Below, in pieces: positions 35,057 to 42,850 of a stretch of DNA of 64,000 nt (its first letter is position 1; each line of letters starts with the position of its first letter). The notes beneath the pieces were generated by a model. The model saw only the letters and a list, made by a program, of their open reading frames with translations. It had not been told where the DNA came from and ran no database searches. The stretch lies in contig CAZIRF010000006.1 in the NCBI GenBank assembly GCA_964541755.1, forward strand, positions 35,064-99,063, given 5' to 3'. The DNA is from CAZIRF01 sp964541755 (GTDB lineage: Bacteria; Spirochaetota; Spirochaetia; Treponematales; Breznakiellaceae). Position numbers and translations under genes: made by a program.

Positions 35057-37036
35057 ATGACCACGGAACACTCCCTCTCTTTCGACGGCTTCGGCCTGTC
35101 CGCGCCGGTACTCTCTGCGCTCGTCCGCAAGGGTTTTACTGCCCCCAGCTCCATCCAGGCCCTCGCGCTCCCGCGCCTCTTGGCCAATGAGGGGCACCTC
35201 ATTGCCAAGGCACGCACCGGTACGGGCAAGACGGCCGCCTTCGGTATCCCCCTTGTCGAGCGCCTCAATGAACCGGCGCCGTACATTCGGGCCCTCATCC
35301 TTACCCCCACCCGCGAGCTCGCCCTCCAGGTTTCGCAAGAAATCCGCTCCCTTGCCGGCGGGCCCTTCCCCCGCGTGACTGCCGTCTACGGCGGTTCCTC
35401 CATGGGCGTTCAGCTGCGCGAGCTCAGCCGCGGTGTCGACATCGTCGTCGGGACCCCCGGGCGCGTCATGGATCACCTCGAACGCGGCAGTCTCAAGCTC
35501 GAGAAGCTCGAGTGGTTCATCCTCGACGAGGCCGATGAAATGCTCGACATGGGCTTCCTCGAGGACGTCGAGACCATTATCGCCAAGGCCAACCCCCAGC
35601 GCCGCGTTGCCCTCTTCAGCGCGACCATGCCGCCGCCCATTCTGCGCATTGTGCGCGAGCATATCGGCGAGGTGGAGATCATTGAGGATAAGGCCTCGGC
35701 AGAGGAAAAGCCGGCGGTCGATCAGTTCCACATCCTGCTGCGCCGCGAGGACCGCCTCGAGGCCCTGCGCCGTATTGTCGACTCCAGCGAAGAGTTCTAC
35801 GGGCTCATATTCTGTGCCACCAAGGTCGAGTCGGACGAGCTCTCGCGCCGCCTCGTCGAAAACGGCTATTCGGCCGAGGCCATCCACGGCGACCTTTCGC
35901 AGGAGGCCCGCGAGCGCACCCTGCGCCGTTTCCGCAAGCGCCTGACGACCATCCTCGTCGCCACCGATGTCGCTGCCCGCGGTATCGATGTCGCCCACCT
36001 TACCCACGTCATCAACTGGGACCTCCCCAACGACCGCGAGTCCTACGTCCACCGTATCGGGCGTACCGGGCGCGCCGGGCGCCGCGGTGTGGCCATCAGT
36101 TTTGTCCTCCCCGCCGGTCGCGGGCGCATTACCATGCTCTCTCGCAGTATGGAAAAGGTCCTGGGAAGCCCCATCAAACTCATGAAGGTCCCCTCGGTCG
36201 AGTTTGTCATGGACAAGGTGCGTGCGCGCGTCCTGCGCGAAGCCCTTGAAGCGGCTCCCGGGAGTGCCGAAAGCGTCGGCGACGATACGGCTCTCGCATC
36301 GGATGACGCGGCGGCCAAACCCGCCCTGGTCGATCTCGACGCGGTCAAGGATACGGCTGAAGCACCCCCCGTGGCGGCCGCAATCGAGCCTGCGGCAGGC
36401 TCTGCTTCAGAGGCTGCTGTTGCTCCGGCCCCGGCGACCTTTGGTCCCGACGACCAGCGGGCCGTTCTCGCGCTTGAGCTCCTTAAAAAACTCGGGCCCC
36501 AACGGGCGCTCGAGGCCCTCATATCGCACTCGTACGGCAACGTGCTCGATGCCTCCCGCTATGCGCCCATTGAGGAAGTACGGGAGATAAAGCCCCGCGA
36601 CGACCGATTCGCCCGCGGCACCAGCGGGCGCTACGGTCCCCGTGGCGAGCCCTTTACCCGCCACGCAGCCGGCCGCCAATTTGAGCGTCGCGGGACCGGC
36701 AAACAGGGCGAACGCCAGGCTTCGGATCGCCGTTTTGAGCGGCATGCTCCTGCGGCACTCGCCTCTGGCGGCGATTCCGCCTCCGAGCGGGTCTACATCG
36801 CCATGGGACGGCATCACGGGGCAGGCCCGCGTGAAATCGCCAGCCTCGTGGGGCGGGCAGCCGGGGTCCCAGGCCGCTTCATCGACGCCATCGATGTGCG
36901 CGACTACTGTGCCTTTGCCACCGTCCCCCGCGATGCGGCCCGCCGCGCCTTTGCCTTCGCACGGAATCAGGCCGATCACCCGGCAATTCGCCCAGCGGCC
37001 CCCGCCGGCGAAAAGCGCCCGCAGGACCGCGACTGA
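35057..37036 (+). CDS. DEAD-box RNA helicase with DbpA-type RNA-binding end
   Basis: 659 residues. AAAGGAATGAC precedes the ATG. Helicase motifs: Q motif (GFTAPSSIQALALP), ARTGTGKTAAFGIP, PTRELALQVSQE, GTPGRVMDHLE, ILDEADEMLDMGF, LFSATMPPP, VATDVAARGIDVAHLTH and YVHRIGRTGRAGRRG. Residues about 385-475 are an Ala/Pro-rich linker. The end (about 585-645: ERVYIAMGRHHGAGPREIASL) is a DbpA/CsdA-type RNA-recognition domain. Probably unwinds structured RNA in ribosome assembly or cold response. It stands alone, with a terminator just after it. Confidence 0.92.
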   Translation: MTTEHSLSFDGFGLSAPVLSALVRKGFTAPSSIQALALPRLLANEGHLIAKARTGTGKTAAFGIPLVERLNEPAPYIRALILTPTRELALQVSQEIRSLAGGPFPRVTAVYGGSSMGVQLRELSRGVDIVVGTPGRVMDHLERGSLKLEKLEWFILDEADEMLDMGFLEDVETIIAKANPQRRVALFSATMPPPILRIVREHIGEVEIIEDKASAEEKPAVDQFHILLRREDRLEALRRIVDSSEEFYGLIFCATKVESDELSRRLVENGYSAEAIHGDLSQEARERTLRRFRKRLTTILVATDVAARGIDVAHLTHVINWDLPNDRESYVHRIGRTGRAGRRGVAISFVLPAGRGRITMLSRSMEKVLGSPIKLMKVPSVEFVMDKVRARVLREALEAAPGSAESVGDDTALASDDAAAKPALVDLDAVKDTAEAPPVAAAIEPAAGSASEAAVAPAPATFGPDDQRAVLALELLKKLGPQRALEALISHSYGNVLDASRYAPIEEVREIKPRDDRFARGTSGRYGPRGEPFTRHAAGRQFERRGTGKQGERQASDRRFERHAPAALASGGDSASERVYIAMGRHHGAGPREIASLVGRAAGVPGRFIDAIDVRDYCAFATVPRDAARRAFAFARNQADHPAIRPAAPAGEKRPQDRD

Positions 37037-37040
37037 CAGA

Positions 37041-37074
37041 AGGCCCCCGGGAAACAGCGTGTTCCCGGGGGCCT
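37041..37074 (+). terminator. Rho-independent terminator after the helicase gene
   Basis: AGGCCCCCGGGAA (37041-37053) and its exact complement (37062-37074), a 13-base stem with an eight-base loop; only CTC follows rather than a T run. Strong stem, weak tail. Confidence 0.6.
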
Positions 37075-37145
37075 CTCCTCGAATGGGGCCCTTCTTTGTT
37101 GCCCGCCCGGTTCCCCTCCCGCCTTCAATGGGGTAGAATTGCCCC

Positions 37146-38984
37146 ATGCCCGATACCATCACATCGCCCCTCGAAGTCCTCACCCGTGTCTTTGGGTACG
37201 AGGGCTTCCATCCCCTGCAGGAAGAGGTCATTTCGCAGGTGCTCGGGGGCCGGGATGCCCTCGTCCTCATGCCCACCGGCGGGGGAAAATCCCTGTGCTT
37301 CCAGATACCGGCCCTCTGCATGGAGGGCCTTACCCTTGTCATAAGCCCCTTGGTCGCCCTTATGCGCGACCAGGTGGAGGCCCTCAAGGCAAACGGGGTG
37401 GCTGCCGCCTGCCTCAACAGCAGTTTGACAGCGGATGAAACTACCCGGGTTTTCGCAGAGCTGGATGCCGGCGCCCTCAAGCTCCTGTACACGAGCCCGG
37501 AAAAACTCTTTGCCGGCGGGACTGCCGCCCTCCTTGCGAGTGTGAATATCAGCCTTGTTGCCATTGATGAAGCTCACTGTATCTCGTTTTGGGGGCACGA
37601 TTTCCGTCCCGAGTACACCCAGCTGGGCAGGCTTCGTCAGCTCCTGCCCGGGGTGCCTCTTCTGGCCCTTACCGCTACGGCCGATCCGGCCATACGGCGT
37701 GACATTCTCCACCAGCTCTCGATAGACGAAAAGGCCGTCTTTCAATCGAGCTTTGACCGACCCAACCTCCACCTCGCGGTCCTGCCGGGCCAGAAGCGCT
37801 TCGAGCGCCTCCTCGACTTTTTGGCCGGCCACCGCGACGAGGCGGGTATCATCTACTGCCTCTCGCGGGCGGGGACCGATGCCCTGGCCGAAAAACTCCG
37901 CTCCAAGGGTTATCGGGCCGCCTCCTACCATGCGGGCATGGATGCGCAGTCGCGCCACCGCATTCAGGATGCCTTTCTCAAGGACGAGACGGAGATAGTC
38001 TGTGCCACGGTCGCCTTTGGCATGGGGATAGACAAGTCGAACGTGCGCTGGGTGGTCCACTGGAATATGCCCAAGAACCTCGAGGGCTTCTACCAGGAGA
38101 TAGGGCGGGCCGGCCGCGACGGCTTGCCATCAGATACCCTGCTCTTCTACAGCTATGCCGATATCGCCCAGCAGCTCAAGTTTCTCGACGATGCGAACCC
38201 CGCGCGCCGGGATCTCCTCGAGGCCAAACTCGAGCGCATGAAGCAGTACGCCGAGTCCTCCATCTGCCGCAGGCGCATACTCCTGTCCTACTTTGGCGAG
38301 AGCCTTGAGGAGGACTGCGGGAACTGCGATGTGTGCGAAGAGCCGCCGGAGACATTCGACGGGACGATCATCGCCCAGAAGCTCCTTTCGGCGATTGTGC
38401 GCACCGGGGGGCGGGCGGGTTTGCGCCAGTGCGTTCTCCTTCTGCGGGGGAGCCATGCGCAGGAGATTACCGCGCAGGGCTGGCATGAGCTCAAGACCTT
38501 CGGGGTGGGGCGGGACCTGCGTTTCGAGGAGTGGATGGAGTACGGGAGCCAGATCGTGAACGCCGGCTACGCCCAAGTCGCCTATGACCGCGGGATGAGC
38601 CTGCAGCTTACCGCTCTCTCCGGGCCGGTACTGCGGGGGGAGCGGCCGGTAAAGCTCGTCAAATTCGTCCCCTTCGAGGTGAAGCGGGCGCTGGAAGCGG
38701 CGGCCAAGGCTGCCAAAAAGCCCCTGGCTTCAGACGACGGGGACCCCGCGCTACTCGAGCACTTGAAGGCTGTGCGAAAGCGCCTTGCCGACGAACACGG
38801 GGTGCCGGCCTATGTCGTCTTCAGCGACAAGACCTTGAAGGACATGGCGGCCAAGGTCCCCCGAAGCGAAGCGGCCCTGCATCAGGTCCACGGGGTGGGG
38901 GAGGTCAAGGCCGCCTCATACGGGCCCATCTTCCTGCGCGAGATCGGCGAGTGGCTCGACGCACAGGAGCAGGCCCGGTCTTAG
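37146..38984 (+). CDS. recQ: ATP-dependent DNA helicase RecQ
   Basis: 612 residues. It unwinds DNA 3'-5' in repair and recombination. Seen: LQEEVISQVL, VLMPTGGGKSLCFQIPAL (Walker A), IDEAHCISFWGHDFRPEY (DEAH; the usual CISQW is CISFW), LALTATADP, GMGIDKSNVRWVVHWNMPKNLE and QEIGRAGRDGLPSDTLL. A Zn-binding pattern follows: ICRRRILLSYFGESLEEDC then CDVC. A C-terminal HRDC domain lies at about 530-605. The likely -10 TAGAAT is six bases before the ATG. The stop overlaps the converging homoserine dehydrogenase gene by four bases. Confidence 0.95.
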   Translation: MPDTITSPLEVLTRVFGYEGFHPLQEEVISQVLGGRDALVLMPTGGGKSLCFQIPALCMEGLTLVISPLVALMRDQVEALKANGVAAACLNSSLTADETTRVFAELDAGALKLLYTSPEKLFAGGTAALLASVNISLVAIDEAHCISFWGHDFRPEYTQLGRLRQLLPGVPLLALTATADPAIRRDILHQLSIDEKAVFQSSFDRPNLHLAVLPGQKRFERLLDFLAGHRDEAGIIYCLSRAGTDALAEKLRSKGYRAASYHAGMDAQSRHRIQDAFLKDETEIVCATVAFGMGIDKSNVRWVVHWNMPKNLEGFYQEIGRAGRDGLPSDTLLFYSYADIAQQLKFLDDANPARRDLLEAKLERMKQYAESSICRRRILLSYFGESLEEDCGNCDVCEEPPETFDGTIIAQKLLSAIVRTGGRAGLRQCVLLLRGSHAQEITAQGWHELKTFGVGRDLRFEEWMEYGSQIVNAGYAQVAYDRGMSLQLTALSGPVLRGERPVKLVKFVPFEVKRALEAAAKAAKKPLASDDGDPALLEHLKAVRKRLADEHGVPAYVVFSDKTLKDMAAKVPRSEAALHQVHGVGEVKAASYGPIFLREIGEWLDAQEQARS

Positions 38985-40318
38985 TCTGCCGCGGAAAATT
39001 CCTCGTGCTCGTCGAGGATCGGAATGCTCACGACTTCACCCGGGCACTCGTTGAGTGCGCGAATCCGCTCGAGGGCCCGGGCCATGTTGCCCGCGCTCGT
39101 GCGGTGGGTGGTAATGATGAAGGGGACGAGGGGCGCGGTCTTGCCGCTTCCCTTCTCGCACTCCTTTTGCAGGGCGCTGGAGATGCTGATGCCCTCGGCC
39201 CCCAGTATCCCCGATACCTTGGCGAGGACGCCCGGCTGGTCGCGGACTTCGAGACGCAGATAGTAGCGGGTCTCATTGTGCTCGGCGGGGAGGACGGTGG
39301 CAGGCGGGGTCAGGTCCGGCCAGGTCTTGAGATTTTTGAAGAGGAGTTCGGCCGTCCCGAGGGCGCTTGAGATGATGTCGGCCATGACGGCGCTCGCCGT
39401 CGGCCGGCCGCCTGCACCCCTGCCGTAGTACATGGAGTGGCCTGCGGCGTGGCCGTAGACGCTCACCGCATTGAAGGCCCCGCTCACCCAGGCAAGCGGA
39501 TGGTCGTCGGAGATGAAGTGGGGCGCAACCGAGAGGCTCAAGCCCTCCGGCCGGCGGACGGCGACGGCGAGGAGCTTCATCGTGTAGCCCAGCTCCTTGC
39601 CGTAATTGATGTCGCGGATGTCGAGTTCGTCGATGCCCGTTACCGGGAAGGACCCGTCGCCCACCCGTACCCCGAAGGCCAGGGAGGAGAGGATCGCGAG
39701 CTTGTGGGCCGTGTCAAATCCCTTGACGTCGAGGGTGGGATCGGCTTCGGCCAGGCCCGCTTTCTGAGCCTCGGCGAGGATGTCGGCGTAGGCCCTGCCG
39801 TCGCGGGTCATGGCGCTAAGGATGTAGTTGCAGGTCCCGTTGGTGATGCCGTAGAGGGCCTCTACACGGTTTGCGAGGACCCCGTCGGTAAGGGCACGCA
39901 CAATGGGGACGGCCCCCTCGCAGGAAGCCTCAAAAGAGATCCAGACCCCGTTTGCGCGGGCAAGGGCGAAGAGCTCGGGCCCCCTGGCGGCGAGGAGGGC
40001 CTTGTTCGCCGTAACAACCGGCTTCTTTGCCTTGAGGGCCGCTTCGATGGCCGTCGCCGCAAAGCCCAAGCCGCCTGCGAGTTCCACGAAGCAGTCGACG
40101 GCCGGGTCGGCCAGGGCCTCGTCGAGGCCCGCCTTGAGCGAGCGGTCGAGCCCCAGCTCGTCGAAGCGCTCGTCGCGCAGCTCCACAACCCGGCGCAGGA
40201 CCATCTTGATCCCGGTTTTTTCGGCGACGAGGCCCGCCTGATTCACTATTTCAAGGGCAACCGCCCCGCCGACCGTTCCGATGCCGGCGATCGCGATCCC
40301 GTATTCACGTACTGCCAT
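38981..40318 (-). CDS. hom: Homoserine dehydrogenase
   Basis: 445 residues; reduces aspartate semialdehyde to homoserine for Met, Thr and Ile. GGAGG lies seven bases before the ATG. N-terminal NAD-binding loop IAIAGIGTVGGAVALE, then VTANKALLAARGPELF, CEGAVPIVRALTDG, ITNGTCNYILSAMTRDG (catalytic region) and the C-terminal ACT domain (about 355-430: RYYLRLEVRDQPGVLAKVSGIL), which usually senses threonine. -10 box TATACT at 40356-40351 lies near the start. The stop overlaps recQ; gene order here carries no pathway partners. Confidence 0.95.
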   Translation of the reverse strand: MAVREYGIAIAGIGTVGGAVALEIVNQAGLVAEKTGIKMVLRRVVELRDERFDELGLDRSLKAGLDEALADPAVDCFVELAGGLGFAATAIEAALKAKKPVVTANKALLAARGPELFALARANGVWISFEASCEGAVPIVRALTDGVLANRVEALYGITNGTCNYILSAMTRDGRAYADILAEAQKAGLAEADPTLDVKGFDTAHKLAILSSLAFGVRVGDGSFPVTGIDELDIRDINYGKELGYTMKLLAVAVRRPEGLSLSVAPHFISDDHPLAWVSGAFNAVSVYGHAAGHSMYYGRGAGGRPTASAVMADIISSALGTAELLFKNLKTWPDLTPPATVLPAEHNETRYYLRLEVRDQPGVLAKVSGILGAEGISISSALQKECEKGSGKTAPLVPFIITTHRTSAGNMARALERIRALNECPGEVVSIPILDEHEEFSAAD

Positions 40319-40436
40319 GGGTATCCTCCAACGCGTCTTGTTTGCCGATGAGTATACCCGCAAAACGCCGCTTTGCTCCAGCCATAAAAAATGCCCGGCC
40401 CAAGCCGCGGTGGCAGACAGGGTCGGGCCAATCAGT

Positions 40437-40532
40437 GATCAACGGGCCATGCCCCCAGACCAATACTCATAAGAGACCAGTGACGAATGGCACAGCCATT
40501 CGTCCAGGATCAACGGGCCATGCCCGTTGATC
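40437..40532. repeat. Cluster of intergenic palindromes
   Basis: GACGAATGGC-ACA-GCCATTCGTC (40482-40504) and GATCAACGGGC-CAT-GCCCGTTGATC (40508-40532), both perfect with three-base loops. An 18-base part of the second, GATCAACGGGCCATGCCC, also occurs at 40437-40454. The last hairpin starts just after the GH130 stop, on its sense side. Possibly REP-like elements or transcript ends. Confidence 0.6.
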
Positions 40533-40533
40533 T

Positions 40534-41520
40534 TTATTCTGCGTTCTTCTTTACGTAGTCGACAAGCTCATCGACCTTGGTGAAGGCGACGGCGGTGTAG
40601 GTATCGGCTGCCCCGTAGTAGATGGCCATGCGCCCGGTCTCCTCGTCGTGGAGGGTGGCGCAGGGGAAGCAGACATTGGGGACGAAGCCGGTCGTTTCGT
40701 AGGGCTTCTCGGGGGTAAGGATGTAGTTCTTGCAGCGGGCGATGACCTTCGAGGGGTCTTCGAGGTCAAGGAGGGCTGCGCCGTAGCTGTAGACAAAGCC
40801 GTTGCAGGTGCCGGAGACCCCGTGATAGATGAGGAGCCAGCCCTCGCTGGTCTCGAGGGGGATGGGCCCTGCGCCAATCTTGGTGCCCTGCCACCAGCCC
40901 GAACCGCCGTTACCCATGACCCAGCGGTGTTTGCCCCAGTGGACCAGGTCCGGGGACTCGGAGAGGAATATCTCGCCGAAGGGGGTGTGGCCCGAGTCGG
41001 AGGGACGGGTGAGCAGGAGGTACTTCCCGTTTACCTTGCGGGGGAAGAGAACGCCGTTGCGGTTGAAGGGAATCGTGGGGTTTTCAAGGCGGATGAAGTT
41101 CTTGAAGTCCTTCGTCTTGCCCAAACCGATGGCCGCCCCGTGGAAGTCGACGCACCAGGTGATGTAGTACCAGTCGTCGATCTTGACGACGCGGGGGTCG
41201 TAGGCGTAATTGGGCTGATCGGGTTCGCCCGCTTCGTTCTTCCACTGGATGAGACCGTCGACGAGGTCGATGTTCACACCGTCCTTGGAGAATCCGGCAT
41301 AGAGGCCAGCACGGCCGTTCATGCCGTCGCCGCGGAATACCCCGGCAAAGGCTCCCTCGAAGGGGACAATGGCGCTGTTGTATACGCGAGAGGCGCTGGG
41401 GATGGGGTTCCAGTCGATGACGGGGTTCTGGCTGTAGCGCCAAACGACGCTCTTGCAATCGGCGGGCTTCTCCTCCCAGGGGAGGTTCTTGCAGCCCTTG
41501 GTGATAATCTTTACAGACAT
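40534..41520 (-). CDS. GH130-family beta-mannoside phosphorylase
   Basis: 328 residues, AAGGAG before the ATG. Five-bladed propeller layout of GH130: NPVIDWNPIPSASRVYNSAIVPFEGAF at the front, then DPRVVKIDDWYYITWC, KNGVLFPRKVNGKYLLLTRPS, WWQGTKIGAGPIPLETSEGW and LIYHGV. These enzymes break beta-1,4-mannosides using phosphate and release mannose-1-phosphate; whether the substrate is mannobiose, a mannooligosaccharide or a Man-GlcNAc is not settled by sequence. It has a LacI-type palindrome 75 bases upstream, so control by a sugar-responsive repressor is likely. No glycoside transporter is nearby. Confidence 0.9.
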   Translation of the reverse strand: MSVKIITKGCKNLPWEEKPADCKSVVWRYSQNPVIDWNPIPSASRVYNSAIVPFEGAFAGVFRGDGMNGRAGLYAGFSKDGVNIDLVDGLIQWKNEAGEPDQPNYAYDPRVVKIDDWYYITWCVDFHGAAIGLGKTKDFKNFIRLENPTIPFNRNGVLFPRKVNGKYLLLTRPSDSGHTPFGEIFLSESPDLVHWGKHRWVMGNGGSGWWQGTKIGAGPIPLETSEGWLLIYHGVSGTCNGFVYSYGAALLDLEDPSKVIARCKNYILTPEKPYETTGFVPNVCFPCATLHDEETGRMAIYYGAADTYTAVAFTKVDELVDYVKKNAE

Positions 41521-41576
41521 GGGTGCTCCTTAAGGTCTATTGGCCGCAGTGGTGAAAACACCCGACGGCCAGTATC

Positions 41577-41620
41577 AGTGTATCATTTTATTATTTGCAC
41601 GGAAACCGGTTTCTGTGCAA
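41577..41620 (-). promoter_or_regulatory. LacI-type operator and promoter of the GH130 gene
   Basis: The 26-base near-palindrome at 41595-41620 centres on GAAACCGGTTTC with TTGCAC/GTGCAA arms and one mismatch pair. This core is the usual half-site pair of LacI/GalR-family repressors. A candidate promoter on the minus strand, TTTCCG (41605-41600), 17 bases, TACACT (41582-41577), would have its -35 box inside the palindrome, so binding would block it. Confidence 0.6.
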
Positions 41621-41669
41621 GCCCTCCGGTAGAGCCATGCAAAATGCTGGCGGCTGTATAATCAGGCTG

Positions 41670-42416
41670 TTAGTCGCGCCCAAAACGCTTCTCGATCCGT
41701 TCTCGTAGCCAGTCGGGGAAAACCTTTAACTGCGGACGAAGTTCTTTGAGCAGGACCGGGAACGCAGTGAGAGGCTTGAAGAGGCGGACAATGTCGAACG
41801 GAAGCTTGATACCCTTGTGGTGGCGGTAGAGAGACGGGAGCAAGGGCTTGCCCTGTTCTGTGAGCTCCCGCAGTTCCTGAAGCACGGCCTTGAAATTGAA
41901 TACCTCGCGAATTGAGTGGCGGGTATCGATCAGCAGGGCAGCCAAGAGAAAACCCGCAAAGAAGTGGCCCATGGGAATCCCGAGAACGGCTATCCTGTGG
42001 AAGAGGAGCGGTTGTATGAAAAGTATGAGCGCCACGACGAGCAGGGCCCAATAGGCAGAAAACCGCAGACAGATTCGACCCTTGATATTGAAACGGCGGT
42101 CGTGGTAATCCCACAGGATCATCCCGAAAAAGCGTTCCATTATCATTGCAGTAAGGTATTCGAGGATTGTGGGGAGGATGAGCACTGCCGGCCAGGCTAT
42201 TATGGGAAAGCGGGTGGCGAGCGCATTCCAGACTATGGCTATTGCAAGACAGGCAAAGCCGTATAGGGGAACCCATGGCCCGGACAGAAACCCCGCATTA
42301 ACAAAGCGTCGGGCTTTTATTGATCGGTATATCGTCTCCAAAACCCATCCGGCCATGGCCATAGATACAAAATAGAGAAAGTGATTGAGAATGCGGTTCG
42401 GAATGCTCGGGGACAT
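41670..42416 (-). CDS. Membrane protein of the CmpB (putative ABC transporter) family
   Basis: 248 residues. Motifs match the family described as putative ABC-transporter type IV permease: MAGWVLETIYRSIKARRFVNAG, GFLSGPWVPLYGFACL, ILEYLTAMIMERFFGMILWDY and RFNIKGRICLRFSAYW. About five hydrophobic segments lie in residues 10-170; the basic C-terminal part is cytoplasmic. True function is unknown. It is followed four bases earlier in transcription by a small lipoprotein gene, so the two form a unit. Confidence 0.75.
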   Translation of the reverse strand: MSPSIPNRILNHFLYFVSMAMAGWVLETIYRSIKARRFVNAGFLSGPWVPLYGFACLAIAIVWNALATRFPIIAWPAVLILPTILEYLTAMIMERFFGMILWDYHDRRFNIKGRICLRFSAYWALLVVALILFIQPLLFHRIAVLGIPMGHFFAGFLLAALLIDTRHSIREVFNFKAVLQELRELTEQGKPLLPSLYRHHKGIKLPFDIVRLFKPLTAFPVLLKELRPQLKVFPDWLRERIEKRFGRD

Positions 42417-42420
42417 GGAT

Positions 42421-42711
42421 TCAGGAATTATTGTGGCGTTTGCGGCCGCGTGCCAGGGAAAGGCCCCCGAAGCCGCCGACTATGGCCAGATAGAAGCCGA
42501 AGTCATACCACCAGCCCGTGTTGTTCGGTTCGTAGACACGCAGATTGGGGCTGAAGAGTTTGCCCACGAGCGAGATCGGGGCCACCCAGCCGTGCCAGAC
42601 ACCCCAGAAGAAGCCGGCTGGCTTCTCTGCCGTGTGTTTTCCGTCGCCGGGGAGGCAGGAAGAGAGGGTGACAAGAGCCGCAATAACGAGAACCCAAAGG
42701 GATTTTTTCAC
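42421..42711 (-). CDS. Small lipoprotein with one membrane segment
   Basis: 96 residues from a GTG with AAAGGAG upstream; a longer frame to 42936 has no ribosome site. Lipobox TLSSC (Cys19). The body WHGWVAPISLVGKLFSPNLRVYEPNN is followed by a C-terminal hydrophobic helix (GFYLAIVGGFGGLSLA). No family recognised. Precedes the CmpB-like gene by four bases and is likely co-transcribed. Confidence 0.7.
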   Translation of the reverse strand: MKKSLWVLVIAALVTLSSCLPGDGKHTAEKPAGFFWGVWHGWVAPISLVGKLFSPNLRVYEPNNTGWWYDFGFYLAIVGGFGGLSLARGRKRHNNS

Positions 42712-42812
42712 CGTTGAACTCCTTTGACTCCAAATATATCCAGGTTTTTGCCATATCGGAAAGAAACAGCATGTGTTTTTTGCGACTTTACGCATTTTGC
42801 GGGTAGGCGATC

Positions 42813-42841
42813 TTGTCTGGGAGCCGGACAGGGAGTAGAGT
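42813..42841 (+). promoter_or_regulatory. Promoter of the chemoreceptor gene
   Basis: TTGTCT (42813-42818), 17 bases, TAGAGT (42836-42841), then nine bases to the ATG. It is the short-leader type seen elsewhere in this window; the AAGGG in the gap may serve as a weak ribosome site. Confidence 0.5.
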
Positions 42842-42850
42842 AAGGGTACC

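Noticed and set aside
40482..40532. Palindromes considered as a CRISPR array or att site
   Set aside because: No regular repeat-spacer pattern, no cas genes and no integrase or tRNA nearby.
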